Source: CAZUVM01 sp964623885 (GTDB lineage: Bacteria > Verrucomicrobiota > Verrucomicrobiia > Limisphaerales > UBA8199). Taken from it: DNA of 41,840 nt. Where the stretch lies: NCBI GenBank assembly GCA_964623885.1, contig CAZUVM010000246.1, positions 1 through 41,840 of the forward strand. The letters run 5' to 3'. The translations under genes and the position numbers were made by a program. Numbering within the stretch: position 1 is the first letter of the stretch; the number at the start of each line of letters is the position of its first letter. The notes beneath the pieces are model-generated. The model had not been told where the DNA came from. It did not search any database and was given only the letters and a program-made list of their open reading frames with translations. Below, one piece after another: positions 6,572 to 14,729 of this stretch.

Positions 6572-9061
6572 ATGAAGGTCACACTTAACTGGCTCAAGCT
6601 TTACGTCGACTTCGACTGGTCAGCCGAGGAGTTGGCCGAACGTCTCACGATGCTCGGCCTCGAGGTGGAAGGCATCCAGAAACTCGGTGGCGAATTCGAG
6701 GGCATCGTTGTTGCCCAGGTCGTCACTCGCGACAAACATCCCAACGCGGACAAGCTTTCGCTTTGCCGCGTTAACGACGGCAAGACCGAACGCCAGATCG
6801 TATGTGGGGCGCACAATTTCAAAGCGGGCGACAAGGTGCCGCTCATTTTGCCGGGTGCCAGCTTGCCGGCCAAACCGGGGGAACAGCCGTTCACAATCAA
6901 AGTCGGCAAAATACGCGGCGTTGAGTCTCAGGGCATGATGTGTTCTCCGCAGGAACTTGGTTTGCCAGACCAGGTCGACGGTTTGCTCATCCTCGGTGAG
7001 GACGCTCAGGTCGGGCAACCCTTCGCCCAGTATCTTGGGCGTGCGGGCACCGACGTGGTGTATGATTTGGAAGTCACGCCGAATCGCCCGGACCTCAACA
7101 GCGTTATTGGCATCGCACGTGAAATCGCAGCCGTCACTGGCAATGCGCTCCGGTGGCCCAAGCTTTCGGAGACACACGCGCAAAATGCTCCGCGCGCCGC
7201 AGATCTCGTATCCGTGCAAATTCAGGATGCTGAACTGTGTCCGCGGTACACGGCGCGTGTGATTAAAGGCGTCAAAGTTGGCCCAAGCCCTGATTGGCTG
7301 CGATTGTCGCTTGAGAAGGTTGGTATACGCAGCATCAACAATGTCGTGGACGTTACCAATTTTGTGATGCTGGAAGTTGGGCAACCACTGCATGCGTTCG
7401 ATTATCATCTGCTCCAGCCGGTTGCCGCTCCTGCCATTGTTATTCGCCGTGCTGCCGAAGGGGAGAAGTTCATCACTCTCGACGGCCAGGAACGCACTCT
7501 TACGAGCCAAATGCTGCTCATCGCTGACCCAACCAAGGCTGCGGCACTGGCAGGTGTCATGGGCGGCCAGAACAGCGAAATCAATCCGGATACCGCCGAC
7601 GTCCTGATCGAGAGCGCCTGCTTCAAGCCTCAGAACGTTCGGGCTACGTCAAAGAAGCTAGGACTCCGCACGGAATCTTCATATAGGTTCGAGCGCGGAT
7701 GCGATGTTGCGATTTGCGATTGGGCGAGTGCCCGTGCCGCTCAATTGATATTGGAGACAGCCGGCGGCACTCTCGCCCAAGGAGTTGTGGACGCCTATCC
7801 CAACCCCGTTGAACCGCGGCAAATCAAACTGCGGCATCAAAAAGTCAACGAGCTTCTAGGTCTCGAACTGCGTCCCGAACAAATTGAGAATTACCTGGCC
7901 GACCTCGAGATGAAAGTCGTCGGCCGCAAGCCGCGGCCAATCGACGCGGAACCTGCTCCGGTCGAGCCTGTCACGTTCAAGATTCCGACCTTCCGGGTGG
8001 ATCTAAAACGCGAGGCTGACCTGATCGAAGAAGTCGCGCGGCTTTACGGCGTGGACAAGATTCCTGCCACACCCCCGCGCGGCGCGATTGGAGCGAACTC
8101 ATACGATGCCGTTCACGACCAATTGGCTGATGCCCGACGGTTGCTGACCGGCCTTGGGTTGAATGAAGCACAGGGTCAAACCCTCATTTCGGACGTGGCC
8201 GCCAAGCTTTCCGCCAGCGGACCTGTGGTTGCATTGGCCAACCCGCTCAGCAGCGATATGAATGTTTTGCGCCCAAGCCTCCTGCCTGGGTTGCTCGACG
8301 CCTTGCGCCACAACCTAAGCCATAAGAACCATGATGTGGCTCTCTTTGAGATCGGCAGGGTTTTCGGTTCTGCAACAGGGCAAGCCTCCTTGGGAGCGCC
8401 AGGCGGCTCACCCGTCGGTCCTCGTGAATCACGCCGGCTTGCCATTGCGCTTACCGGGAATAGGAATCCGTTGTTCTGGTCGGGGCCAGATCGCGACGCG
8501 AAATTCGATGCTTACGACCTCAAAGGCATTCTGGAAGAATTCCTGGAGCAGTTTGGTGTGCGAGGAATCACTTATGTCCGACGAGCTGAAAGCACGCCTC
8601 TGTTCCTCGAATCCGCAACGATCAATCTAGGCAAGTTCTTCGTCGGCGAATTCGGCCAACTGCTGCCGACGCTGGCGCGTCAGTACGATCTGCGTGATCC
8701 GGTCCTCCTTGCTGAACTGGATTTTGACGTGCTCCTTTCCCGACGCAACCCCGCGAAATCTTTCAAGCCCCTGCCTGCTTTCCCATCCATTCGGCGTGAT
8801 GTCGCCATGCTCGTGCCCGAAGCTACCACGCATGATGCCGTCCTTCAGGTCGTCAAACAGGCCAAACCCGCGAACCTGGAGTCGGTGGAACTTTTCGATA
8901 TCTTCCGCGGCCAAAACGTTCCAGCCGGCCAAAAGAGCATGGCCTACGCGTTTATTTACCGCAGCACTGAACGGACTCTGACCGATGCCGAAGCGGGCTC
9001 GGCGCACGAAAAGCTAGTCGAGCAGCTCAAGCAGAAGCTGCAGGCGGTTGTAAGGGAGTAA
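6572..9061 (+). CDS. pheT: Phenylalanyl-tRNA synthetase beta subunit
   Basis: An 829-residue beta subunit, slightly longer than the usual 790-800. Domain order is as expected. The EMAP/tRNA-binding domain at about 40-150 contains VVTRDKHPNADKLSLCRVN. The B3/B4 editing domain spans about 205-390 (SINNVVDVTNFVMLEVGQPLHAFD, TESSYRFERG). The B5 domain is around 400-500, then a catalytic-like domain, and the C-terminal ferredoxin-fold anticodon-binding domain (about 735-829) has FPSIRRDVAMLVPE. A Gly/Pro-rich insert at about 600-625 (SATGQASLGAPGGSPVG) interrupts the catalytic-like domain and probably accounts for part of the extra length. It is translated just after pheS. Confidence 0.96.
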   Translation: MKVTLNWLKLYVDFDWSAEELAERLTMLGLEVEGIQKLGGEFEGIVVAQVVTRDKHPNADKLSLCRVNDGKTERQIVCGAHNFKAGDKVPLILPGASLPAKPGEQPFTIKVGKIRGVESQGMMCSPQELGLPDQVDGLLILGEDAQVGQPFAQYLGRAGTDVVYDLEVTPNRPDLNSVIGIAREIAAVTGNALRWPKLSETHAQNAPRAADLVSVQIQDAELCPRYTARVIKGVKVGPSPDWLRLSLEKVGIRSINNVVDVTNFVMLEVGQPLHAFDYHLLQPVAAPAIVIRRAAEGEKFITLDGQERTLTSQMLLIADPTKAAALAGVMGGQNSEINPDTADVLIESACFKPQNVRATSKKLGLRTESSYRFERGCDVAICDWASARAAQLILETAGGTLAQGVVDAYPNPVEPRQIKLRHQKVNELLGLELRPEQIENYLADLEMKVVGRKPRPIDAEPAPVEPVTFKIPTFRVDLKREADLIEEVARLYGVDKIPATPPRGAIGANSYDAVHDQLADARRLLTGLGLNEAQGQTLISDVAAKLSASGPVVALANPLSSDMNVLRPSLLPGLLDALRHNLSHKNHDVALFEIGRVFGSATGQASLGAPGGSPVGPRESRRLAIALTGNRNPLFWSGPDRDAKFDAYDLKGILEEFLEQFGVRGITYVRRAESTPLFLESATINLGKFFVGEFGQLLPTLARQYDLRDPVLLAELDFDVLLSRRNPAKSFKPLPAFPSIRRDVAMLVPEATTHDAVLQVVKQAKPANLESVELFDIFRGQNVPAGQKSMAYAFIYRSTERTLTDAEAGSAHEKLVEQLKQKLQAVVRE

Positions 9062-9108
9062 ACGAGGACTCCTCGCTCAATTGTCTCCTCAGGGCTTACG
9101 ACCTGCAC

Positions 9109-9157
9109 ATCACGTATCACGCATCACTCTTTACGCTTCACGTTTCACGCATCAATC
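9109..9157. repeat. Degenerate heptanucleotide tandem repeat
   Basis: Seven consecutive 7-bp units of consensus (A/T)TCACG(C/T): ATCACGT, ATCACGC, ATCACTC, TTTACGC, TTCACGT, TTCACGC, ATCAATC. It fills most of the 94-bp gap between the convergent pheT and the sugar-isomerase gene, and its last unit touches that gene's stop codon. No hairpin terminator is apparent there. Confidence 0.7.
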
Positions 9158-10043
9158 ACACGTCGCAGATTTGTACTCCCTGCCGCAGCGACTCCAGAAC
9201 GTCCTTTCGCTTGGGCACAAATTCCTGCGCCACAAATCCCTTGTAACCGCTCCGGGCGATCGCTTCCATCACCACTGGATAATGGATCTCCTGCGTGTCA
9301 TCGATCTCGCCTCTACCTGGCACGCCGCCGGTGTGATAATGGCCAAAATACTGGTGGTTTTCGCGGATCGTGGCCACCAGGTCACCTTCCATGATTTGCA
9401 TGTGGTAAATGTCGTAGAGCAACTTCACATGCTCTGAGCCAACCTTCTTGCATAACTCAACGCCCCAGGCTGAATGATCGCACATGTAATCCTTGTGATC
9501 GTGTTTGCTGTTTAGCAGTTCCATACACGCAGTCACATTGTGTTTCTCAACAATTGGTGCAATCCTCTTTAATCCCGTTAGACAATTCTCCATGCCCTGG
9601 TCGTCGCTCATTCCTCGGCGGTTGCCGGAGAAGCAAATGATATTCGGGTACCCATATTCCGCCACAATCGGCGCGGTCTTCTCAAAGAACTCAACAATCT
9701 TATCGTGGTTCTCGACCCGGTTCAGGCCGCTGGCGATTCCACCTGGCACGCCGCTCACCATCGCGCAGATTAAACCGTGCTCTTTGAGCTTCGGGAAATC
9801 CTGCACCTCCATCAGATCGATGGACTTAATTCCCATTCCTTTGGCGGCTTCGCACAATTCATCGAAGCCAATCTTTCCATAGCACCACCGGCAAACGGAG
9901 TGATTGATACGGCCTTTGAGCTTGGCTCCGTCGGCCGGTTCAGCGGCTTTGACCCGAGTTGCCAGGTTGGCTACCGCCATCGCGGCCACTGCGCCGCCAC
10001 TGACTTTCTGAAGAGCAGAACGACGAGATATAGGTTGCTTCAT
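9156..10043 (-). CDS. Tat-exported TIM-barrel sugar isomerase (hydroxypyruvate-isomerase-like)
   Basis: A 295-residue xylose-isomerase-like TIM barrel (AP endonuclease 2 superfamily). The N-terminus has a twin-arginine signal, ISRRSALQKVSGGAVAAMAVANLATRVKAAEP, so a folded, cofactor-bearing protein is probably exported. Likely metal and catalytic residues are the Glu in ACMELLNSKHDHKDY, the Asp and His in LLYDIYHMQIMEGD, the His pair in GHYHTGGVPGRGEID, and the Glu in FVAQEFVPK. The closest recognised family is hydroxypyruvate isomerase (Hyi), though the exported relatives common in Verrucomicrobiota and Planctomycetes have unknown substrates. The gene reads minus and converges on pheT. The next gene upstream on the strand (SDR) ends about 150 bp away. 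Confidence 0.85.
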   Translation of the reverse strand: MKQPISRRSALQKVSGGAVAAMAVANLATRVKAAEPADGAKLKGRINHSVCRWCYGKIGFDELCEAAKGMGIKSIDLMEVQDFPKLKEHGLICAMVSGVPGGIASGLNRVENHDKIVEFFEKTAPIVAEYGYPNIICFSGNRRGMSDDQGMENCLTGLKRIAPIVEKHNVTACMELLNSKHDHKDYMCDHSAWGVELCKKVGSEHVKLLYDIYHMQIMEGDLVATIRENHQYFGHYHTGGVPGRGEIDDTQEIHYPVVMEAIARSGYKGFVAQEFVPKRKDVLESLRQGVQICDV

Positions 10044-10102
10044 GGGGCGAGCATAGGAAGAGTGTTCGGAGGCTACAAGCCCGGAAAGTGGAACCAGGAA
10101 TT

Positions 10103-10126
10103 GGGGACGCCGAGGACGGCGTCCCC
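10103..10126. repeat. GGGGACGCCG / CGGCGTCCCC palindrome
   Basis: Perfect 10-bp arms (10103-10112 and 10117-10126) around the tetraloop AGGA, in the gap between two minus-strand genes. A near copy lies at 4707-4728 and a decayed one on the minus strand around 34543-34563. This suggests a short dispersed palindromic repeat. It could also act as a transcription stop for the SDR gene, but it has no T-tract. Confidence 0.65.
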
Positions 10127-10193
10127 ACCGCGGAGCGGCCCTAGCCTGGATGCGCTACGGTCCGGCGAGGCGGCGGCCCTACGGTTTGCAGGG

Positions 10194-10964
10194 TCAATAT
10201 TTTGTGACCTGCTGCGTTAGTCCGCCATCGATGTAATACGTGCTGCCGGTGACGTAATCGGCCTCTTCGCTTGCAAGGAAGGCAGCGACCGACGCGACCT
10301 CTTCCGGTTTGCCAAAGCGGGCCCAAGGGATTTCCTCGAGAGCTGACTTCGTAGCCTCGGGGTCGTCGAGTACTGGTTGGTTGATGGGTGTGGCAATAGC
10401 GCCCGGCGCGATGTTGTTCACGTTAATCTTGTGGGGCGCCAACTCCATCGCCAGATTCCGCATCATCATCCGTATTGCTCCTTTCGAGGCGCAATACGAC
10501 GTGTAACCCGGAAACGGAATATCTTCATGGACCGACGAAACGAACAGCAATTTCCCGCCGCGGCCCTGCTTGATCATCTGGCGCGCCGCCAATTGGCTCA
10601 CGACAAAGGCACCATAGAGGTTCACCCCAAGTATCCGATTCCATTCCTGATCCGTCACATCCACAAAAGGTTTTTTCATTTCGATCCCGGCATTGTTTAC
10701 CGCGATGTCGAGTCCGCCGAAATGCTCCACGATTTGCTGGAACGTCTGCTCCAGTTCGCCGCGGTTGTCGACGTTTGCGGCAATAGCTATTGCTGATTGG
10801 CCTTGTTTCTCGATTCGGGCGGCGACTTCATCACCGCCGTGCTTGCCTCCGGGATGATAATTGATAACGACCTTGGCTCCTTCCGCTGCGAAGCGAACGG
10901 CAATCGCTTCTCCAATCCCGCTCCCCGCTCCGGTTACCAACGCCACTTTTCCCTTTAGTTTCAT
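10194..10964 (-). CDS. Short-chain dehydrogenase (glucose 1-dehydrogenase-like)
   Basis: A classical NAD(P)-dependent SDR, 256 residues from ATG 10964. That start is chosen because AAGGAGGG stands just before it; it is one of the few strong ribosome-binding sites in the window. An ATG at 10985 would add seven residues and run through that site. The cofactor motif TGAGSGIG is at 11-18, NNAG follows at about 91-94, and the catalytic triad is S144, Y157 and K161 (YCASK). The stretch AMELAPHKINVNNIAPGAIATPIN and the C-terminal SEEADYVTGSTYYIDGG resemble Bacillus-type glucose 1-dehydrogenases. The substrate cannot be fixed from sequence. It lies 63 bp after mutY on the same strand. Confidence 0.9.
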   Translation of the reverse strand: MKLKGKVALVTGAGSGIGEAIAVRFAAEGAKVVINYHPGGKHGGDEVAARIEKQGQSAIAIAANVDNRGELEQTFQQIVEHFGGLDIAVNNAGIEMKKPFVDVTDQEWNRILGVNLYGAFVVSQLAARQMIKQGRGGKLLFVSSVHEDIPFPGYTSYCASKGAIRMMMRNLAMELAPHKINVNNIAPGAIATPINQPVLDDPEATKSALEEIPWARFGKPEEVASVAAFLASEEADYVTGSTYYIDGGLTQQVTKY

Positions 10965-11027
10965 ACAAATCCCTCCTTCGGCCATCGCTCACAAACGTAT
11001 CCAAGTCAACCTGACTCATCGCCCCAT

Positions 11028-12119
11028 CTATTCCAGGCACTCCAGTATTTGTTTGTGCGCGCTAGGAAAGGCCAAAGACTGCATCCTTGCCAAATTGACC
11101 CATCGGCCGCTGAATCGAGTCGGTTTGTTTCCTAGTGCTTCCCGGAAGACATCAAGTGTGATCCGATAACGTGTAATGGTGTGCTTGATCGAGCAAAGTG
11201 GCTCCAGGTGCCGTTCCCCAGTTCCAAAAAGCTGCCGAAAGGCTGCACTTATATCCCCATTACCATGCGAAACTTCGAGGTTCGGAAACTCCCACAAATG
11301 TGCGTTGATTACTCCAGCCGGGCGCTGGCGGATCAAATACCGGTCGCCCTGTCGCACGACAAATGCGACAAAGCGTCGCTTCGTTGTTTGCCGACGGTCA
11401 TTAAAGTTGGGCAATCTATCCACCCAGCCCCTGCGGAAAGCGACGCAATGTTGTCGCAGCGGACATTCAGCACACTGCGGGGTTCTTGCGGTACAAACCA
11501 GCGCGCCCAATTCCATCAGTGATTGATTCAGCGCGGAGCAGCTTCCGGTTGCAGCGCGCACGAAGCAGTCGTCTGCGCGATGAAACTTCAGTTGCCCCGC
11601 CCCCTGGACCAGCCGCGTCGCAAGGTCCCATAATCGCGCATTCGTTTGCTTCTCTCGGGGATTGCCGTCGATGCCAAATACCCGTGTGAGCACTCGAGTA
11701 ACGTTCCCATCGAGAACCGGCAGTGGTTGATTGAAGGCGATACTGCAAACGGCACCGGCCGTGTAGCGTCCAATGCCGGGCAACGCCAGAACGTCTTCAT
11801 AATCTTGCGGAAAAAGTCCGGCATGTTCCTTTACAATTAGCCGCGCGGCTTTCTGCATATTCCGCACTCGGGTATAATATCCCAACCCTTCCCACAATTT
11901 ATGAATCCGCTCCGGCCGTGCGCGCGCCAGGGCCTCAACGGTTGGCAGCGCTTGCATCCATCGTTCCCAGTATGGAGTGACTGTCTTCACCTGCGTCTGC
12001 TGCAGCATCACCTCGGACACCCAGACCGCATATGGATCACGTGTCCGGCGCCAGGGCAAATCCCGCGCGTTCCGCACGAACCAATTTATGAGGCTTTTCG
12101 TGATGCGGTTGATTGGCAT
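11028..12119 (-). CDS. mutY: A/G-specific adenine DNA glycosylase
   Basis: Removes adenine mispaired with 8-oxoguanine or guanine in base-excision repair. It is 363 residues. The helix-hairpin-helix region has LPGIGRYTAGAVCSIAF and catalytic D137 in LPVLDGNVTRVL; E36 in SEVMLQQTQV is the second catalytic residue. The iron-sulphur loop is complete: C209-X6-C216-X2-C219-X5-C225. A NUDIX-like C-terminal domain (about 235-363) recognises 8-oxoG. A roughly 20-residue insert at about 175-196 (GQLKFHRADDCFVRAATG) with two extra cysteines lies just before the LNQSLMELG helix. Start ATG 12119 has AGAGGA five bases upstream. It is divergent from the lipoprotein gene at 12237. Confidence 0.95.
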   Translation of the reverse strand: MPINRITKSLINWFVRNARDLPWRRTRDPYAVWVSEVMLQQTQVKTVTPYWERWMQALPTVEALARARPERIHKLWEGLGYYTRVRNMQKAARLIVKEHAGLFPQDYEDVLALPGIGRYTAGAVCSIAFNQPLPVLDGNVTRVLTRVFGIDGNPREKQTNARLWDLATRLVQGAGQLKFHRADDCFVRAATGSCSALNQSLMELGALVCTARTPQCAECPLRQHCVAFRRGWVDRLPNFNDRRQTTKRRFVAFVVRQGDRYLIRQRPAGVINAHLWEFPNLEVSHGNGDISAAFRQLFGTGERHLEPLCSIKHTITRYRITLDVFREALGNKPTRFSGRWVNLARMQSLAFPSAHKQILECLE

Positions 12120-12236
12120 TGAGTTCCTCTGTATCAGGCTCTGAAAGAGTGCTCAATCATTTTGCCGTAGATTGCCTCTGAACTTTCGAGTTTCCGATTT
12201 ACTTCCCCGGATCGCGGCCTAAACTATGACGCTGTT

Positions 12237-12851
12237 ATGAAATATGTTGCTTTCCTGGTCCCGGCGGTTGCTCTTGGGCTACTGGGTTGCTCGCATCATA
12301 AGTCGCAGCCTGCTCCTGCGGCTCGGACCGAAGTTACCAATGCAGCTCCCGCTCACCACGTTGAGACTCCTTATAAAAAGCCCATTACTTCGCTCGGTGC
12401 TAAGTTCGGGTGGCTGCCTCCGGCGGCCCAAAACACCGTTCGCGCCGAAGCAGGCTCGGAGGAAGTGGTGGATGTCATTAAGGAGGCCAGCGCAGACAAA
12501 CTGTATTACAAGGTGGTCTTCCGCGATGCCGCCAATTTCCCGCCGTTGCTGGTTACTCCCGACGGCAGTGTTCTTAATCCGGACCTGACAGTGGCCGTGC
12601 AAGCTCCGCTTGATTCGACCGGGAGCTTGCCGTTAACTCCAACGACCGTTCAGGATTTACCTGCGCCGGTCCAGGAGGTGCTCCGTGAACAAGCGCCAAA
12701 CGCGGAAGTGGCCAACATCAGCAAAGAGGCGTGGGGCAACCATTTGGTGTATGTGATCTCCTTCAAGCCAGAGACGCCTCGACCGAAGCTTTATGTCATG
12801 GCCGACGGAACGACGCTGATCTCCTCCGGTTCTTCGGCAACTAAACCGTAA
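12237..12851 (+). CDS. Lipoprotein with two PepSY-like repeats
   Basis: A 204-residue exported lipoprotein of unknown role. The N-terminus MKYVAFLVPAVALGLLGC gives a lipobox with lipidated C18. The mature part contains an internal duplication: residues 60-113 (LPPAAQNTVRAEAG..., ending LLVTPDGSVL) align with 141-194 (LPAPVQEVLREQAP..., ending LYVMADGTTL). Each unit reads as one helix followed by beta strands and a PDG/ADG turn, the pattern of PepSY/BLIP-like domains that often act as inhibitors or sensors in the periplasm. The family assignment is inferred from pattern only. No Shine-Dalgarno is seen. rnhC follows 45 bp later. Confidence 0.75.
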   Translation: MKYVAFLVPAVALGLLGCSHHKSQPAPAARTEVTNAAPAHHVETPYKKPITSLGAKFGWLPPAAQNTVRAEAGSEEVVDVIKEASADKLYYKVVFRDAANFPPLLVTPDGSVLNPDLTVAVQAPLDSTGSLPLTPTTVQDLPAPVQEVLREQAPNAEVANISKEAWGNHLVYVISFKPETPRPKLYVMADGTTLISSGSSATKP

Positions 12852-12896
12852 TAGGGCGATTTCACTCGCATCGCCAAATCGCATCTAATTCAGCGC

Positions 12897-13889
12897 ATGG
12901 CCGAATTCGCGCCCAGGCGACCGACTGAATCCGCGGAACCCAGGCCGCTCGCCTCACATACGTGCAAGCTTTCCAGCGAGCAGGCAAATGCCCTTAAAGC
13001 CTGGCTGCAAAACCATGGCTATAAATTCCGGGACGTCCCGTACGCGCGTTTTGCCGCGGAGCAGGACAAAACCAACGTGGTGTTTTACGAAAGTGGCAAG
13101 CTCGTCATCCAGGGCAAGGGCACTCGAGATTTCATTGAGTTTGTGCTGGAGCCGGAAATCCTCAAGGAAGCGCGCTTTGGCTACGAAACAGTGCTCAACC
13201 CTGAACTCCTCGCGCCTCGCCTGGGTGTGGATGAGAGCGGCAAAGGCGATTTCTTCGGTCCCCTGTGTATCGCCGGTGCCTATGTGAATGAATCGGTCGT
13301 AAAAGCCTGGAAGGATTCCGGGATCCGGGATTCGAAAAACATCTCCAGCGACAAACGAATTCGGGAACTTGCCGAACTTATCCGCAAGACTCCCGGCTGC
13401 GTCACCTCGGTCGTTCCCATCGGAAATGAGGCGTACAATCGGCTGTATCAGAAAATGGGAAGCGTTAATTCCCTGCTGGCCTGGGGCCATGCCCGCGTCA
13501 TTGAAAACCTTATGGGATTGAAGTATCAGATGAACCCGGCGCCAATCCGCGCCATCAGCGATCAATTTGCCTATCATAAGGATACAGTCTCCCGGGCACT
13601 GATGCCGCTCGGTCGCAGCATCGAGCTGGTTCAAAAGCATCGCGCCGAAGAGGATCTGGTGGTCGCAGCTGCTTCAATCCTCGCCCGGCACGAGTTTGTC
13701 ACCCGCCTGCACAACCTCGGGAAGCAATACGACATGGTTTTTCCGAAAGGCGCTTCAGCGGCGGTAGATGCGGCTGCGAAAGAATTCGTCGCCAAATTCG
13801 GAGCCGAGAACCTGCCCAAGGTGGCCAAGACTCATTTCCGGACGGCTTTTCGCGCTCAGGGATTGCCGGAACCGCCGAAAACCGAATAG
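12897..13889 (+). CDS. rnhC: Ribonuclease HIII
   Basis: Cleaves the RNA strand of RNA-DNA hybrids (R-loops, Okazaki primers). It is 330 residues. The N-terminal TBP-like substrate-binding domain (about 22-95) is followed by the catalytic RNase H2/H3 fold. Active-site residues are visible: D112 and E113 in GVDESGKGDFFGP, D145 in RDSKNI, and D222 in ISDQFAYH. The order D-E-D-D and the GKGDFFGP motif, with the extra N-terminal domain, indicate HIII rather than HII. The first 20 residues are Pro/Arg-rich and poorly conserved, so the start could be slightly downstream, but no better start codon stands out. Confidence 0.94.
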   Translation: MAEFAPRRPTESAEPRPLASHTCKLSSEQANALKAWLQNHGYKFRDVPYARFAAEQDKTNVVFYESGKLVIQGKGTRDFIEFVLEPEILKEARFGYETVLNPELLAPRLGVDESGKGDFFGPLCIAGAYVNESVVKAWKDSGIRDSKNISSDKRIRELAELIRKTPGCVTSVVPIGNEAYNRLYQKMGSVNSLLAWGHARVIENLMGLKYQMNPAPIRAISDQFAYHKDTVSRALMPLGRSIELVQKHRAEEDLVVAAASILARHEFVTRLHNLGKQYDMVFPKGASAAVDAAAKEFVAKFGAENLPKVAKTHFRTAFRAQGLPEPPKTE

Positions 13890-14029
13890 CGCCCGCGCCG
13901 GTCGCGCGAACCTGGGAGCGACCAAACGACTTGAGTCACGGTATGCCGCAAAGCGGCGACGCCTGTGCGAGAGATTGCCTCATCTTGCGAATTGCGAGCG
14001 TGAACTCTTAAATTTGGCATTAGCAAGGC

Positions 14030-14057
14030 TTGACTTTATCCATTTAATTTAAATAAT
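14030..14057 (+). promoter_or_regulatory. Candidate promoter for the 14092 membrane-protein gene
   Basis: TTGACT at 14030-14035 and AATAAT at 14052-14057 with 16-bp spacing, set in an unusually AT-rich patch (CATTTAATTTAAATAATG). The 13890-14091 gap otherwise holds only a small hairpin, GCCGC-AAA-GCGGC, at 13945-13957. By-eye prediction. Confidence 0.35.
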
Positions 14058-14091
14058 GCGGTTGATAGCGTTCTTTATGTAATCGGAACCT

Positions 14092-14727
14092 ATGAACGCC
14101 GCACCGCTCAAAGTGGCCGCCCGTTACCTGGGTCGTTGGAGTGCGATTGTTTTCTTTGTCGTTCTGCTCACGCTTATCTTCAGCTTTCTGGGCACAATCA
14201 TCTGCGCTGTTCTGGCCGGGATGATGTTCGGGGCCACGAAACACGTTCGTTGGCAGGCGATACTTATCTCGCTCGTGTTCCCGGCCGCGATCTTTGGTCT
14301 GCTTCGCGCCGGTCGCGCCCCGCTGCTTGAGCGGCAGGTGGTTCTGCTGTCGCTGCTTTGTTTCGGCGCCTTTTGGCTGACTTATGCCGTAGCTACGGCG
14401 GTGATTTATTTCGAGCGTTCGGCGCCTGATTCGCGCACTGCGGCGCGACAGAAAATCGCAGGCCAGACCACAATTGCCGCTGCTCAATTGGCGTCGGCAG
14501 GTTTGACAATTCGCGAGTTGGAAGGCACGTGGTCGTGCCCACTTGGCGGGCGTAACGGCGAAGCGCGCACGAAGGAATTGGAGATTCAAACCGGGGCGCT
14601 CGTTCTGCGAGTGCGGGACGGCCATGGCCACGTCAGTACGCTGGGCACAGCCGACGTCAAATTCGAAGAACCGCGTCGCGTAACAGTCTCACTTCCGGTT
14701 TTCGACGACACCCTCGTCTGTATCTGA
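14092..14727 (+). CDS. Small three-helix membrane protein, unknown function
   Basis: A 211-residue protein that I do not recognise. Three hydrophobic segments are clear: about 17-48 (long, possibly a hairpin: IVFFVVLLTLIFSFLG then TIICAVLAGMMFG), 54-72 and 83-107. The C-terminal 100 residues are soluble, with a short Ala-rich helix (119-137) then alternating strands starting at ELEGTWSCPLGG and ending in FDDTLVCI, which could be a small beta barrel. The topology suggests an inner-membrane anchor with one soluble domain. Its stop is only 2 bp from the stop of convergent putA, leaving no room for a terminator between them. Confidence 0.7.
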   Translation: MNAAPLKVAARYLGRWSAIVFFVVLLTLIFSFLGTIICAVLAGMMFGATKHVRWQAILISLVFPAAIFGLLRAGRAPLLERQVVLLSLLCFGAFWLTYAVATAVIYFERSAPDSRTAARQKIAGQTTIAAAQLASAGLTIRELEGTWSCPLGGRNGEARTKELEIQTGALVLRVRDGHGHVSTLGTADVKFEEPRRVTVSLPVFDDTLVCI

Positions 14728-14729
14728 CC

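Noticed and set aside
6620..7510. 296-codon minus-strand frame inside pheT
   Set aside because: Entirely antisense to pheT with no motif.
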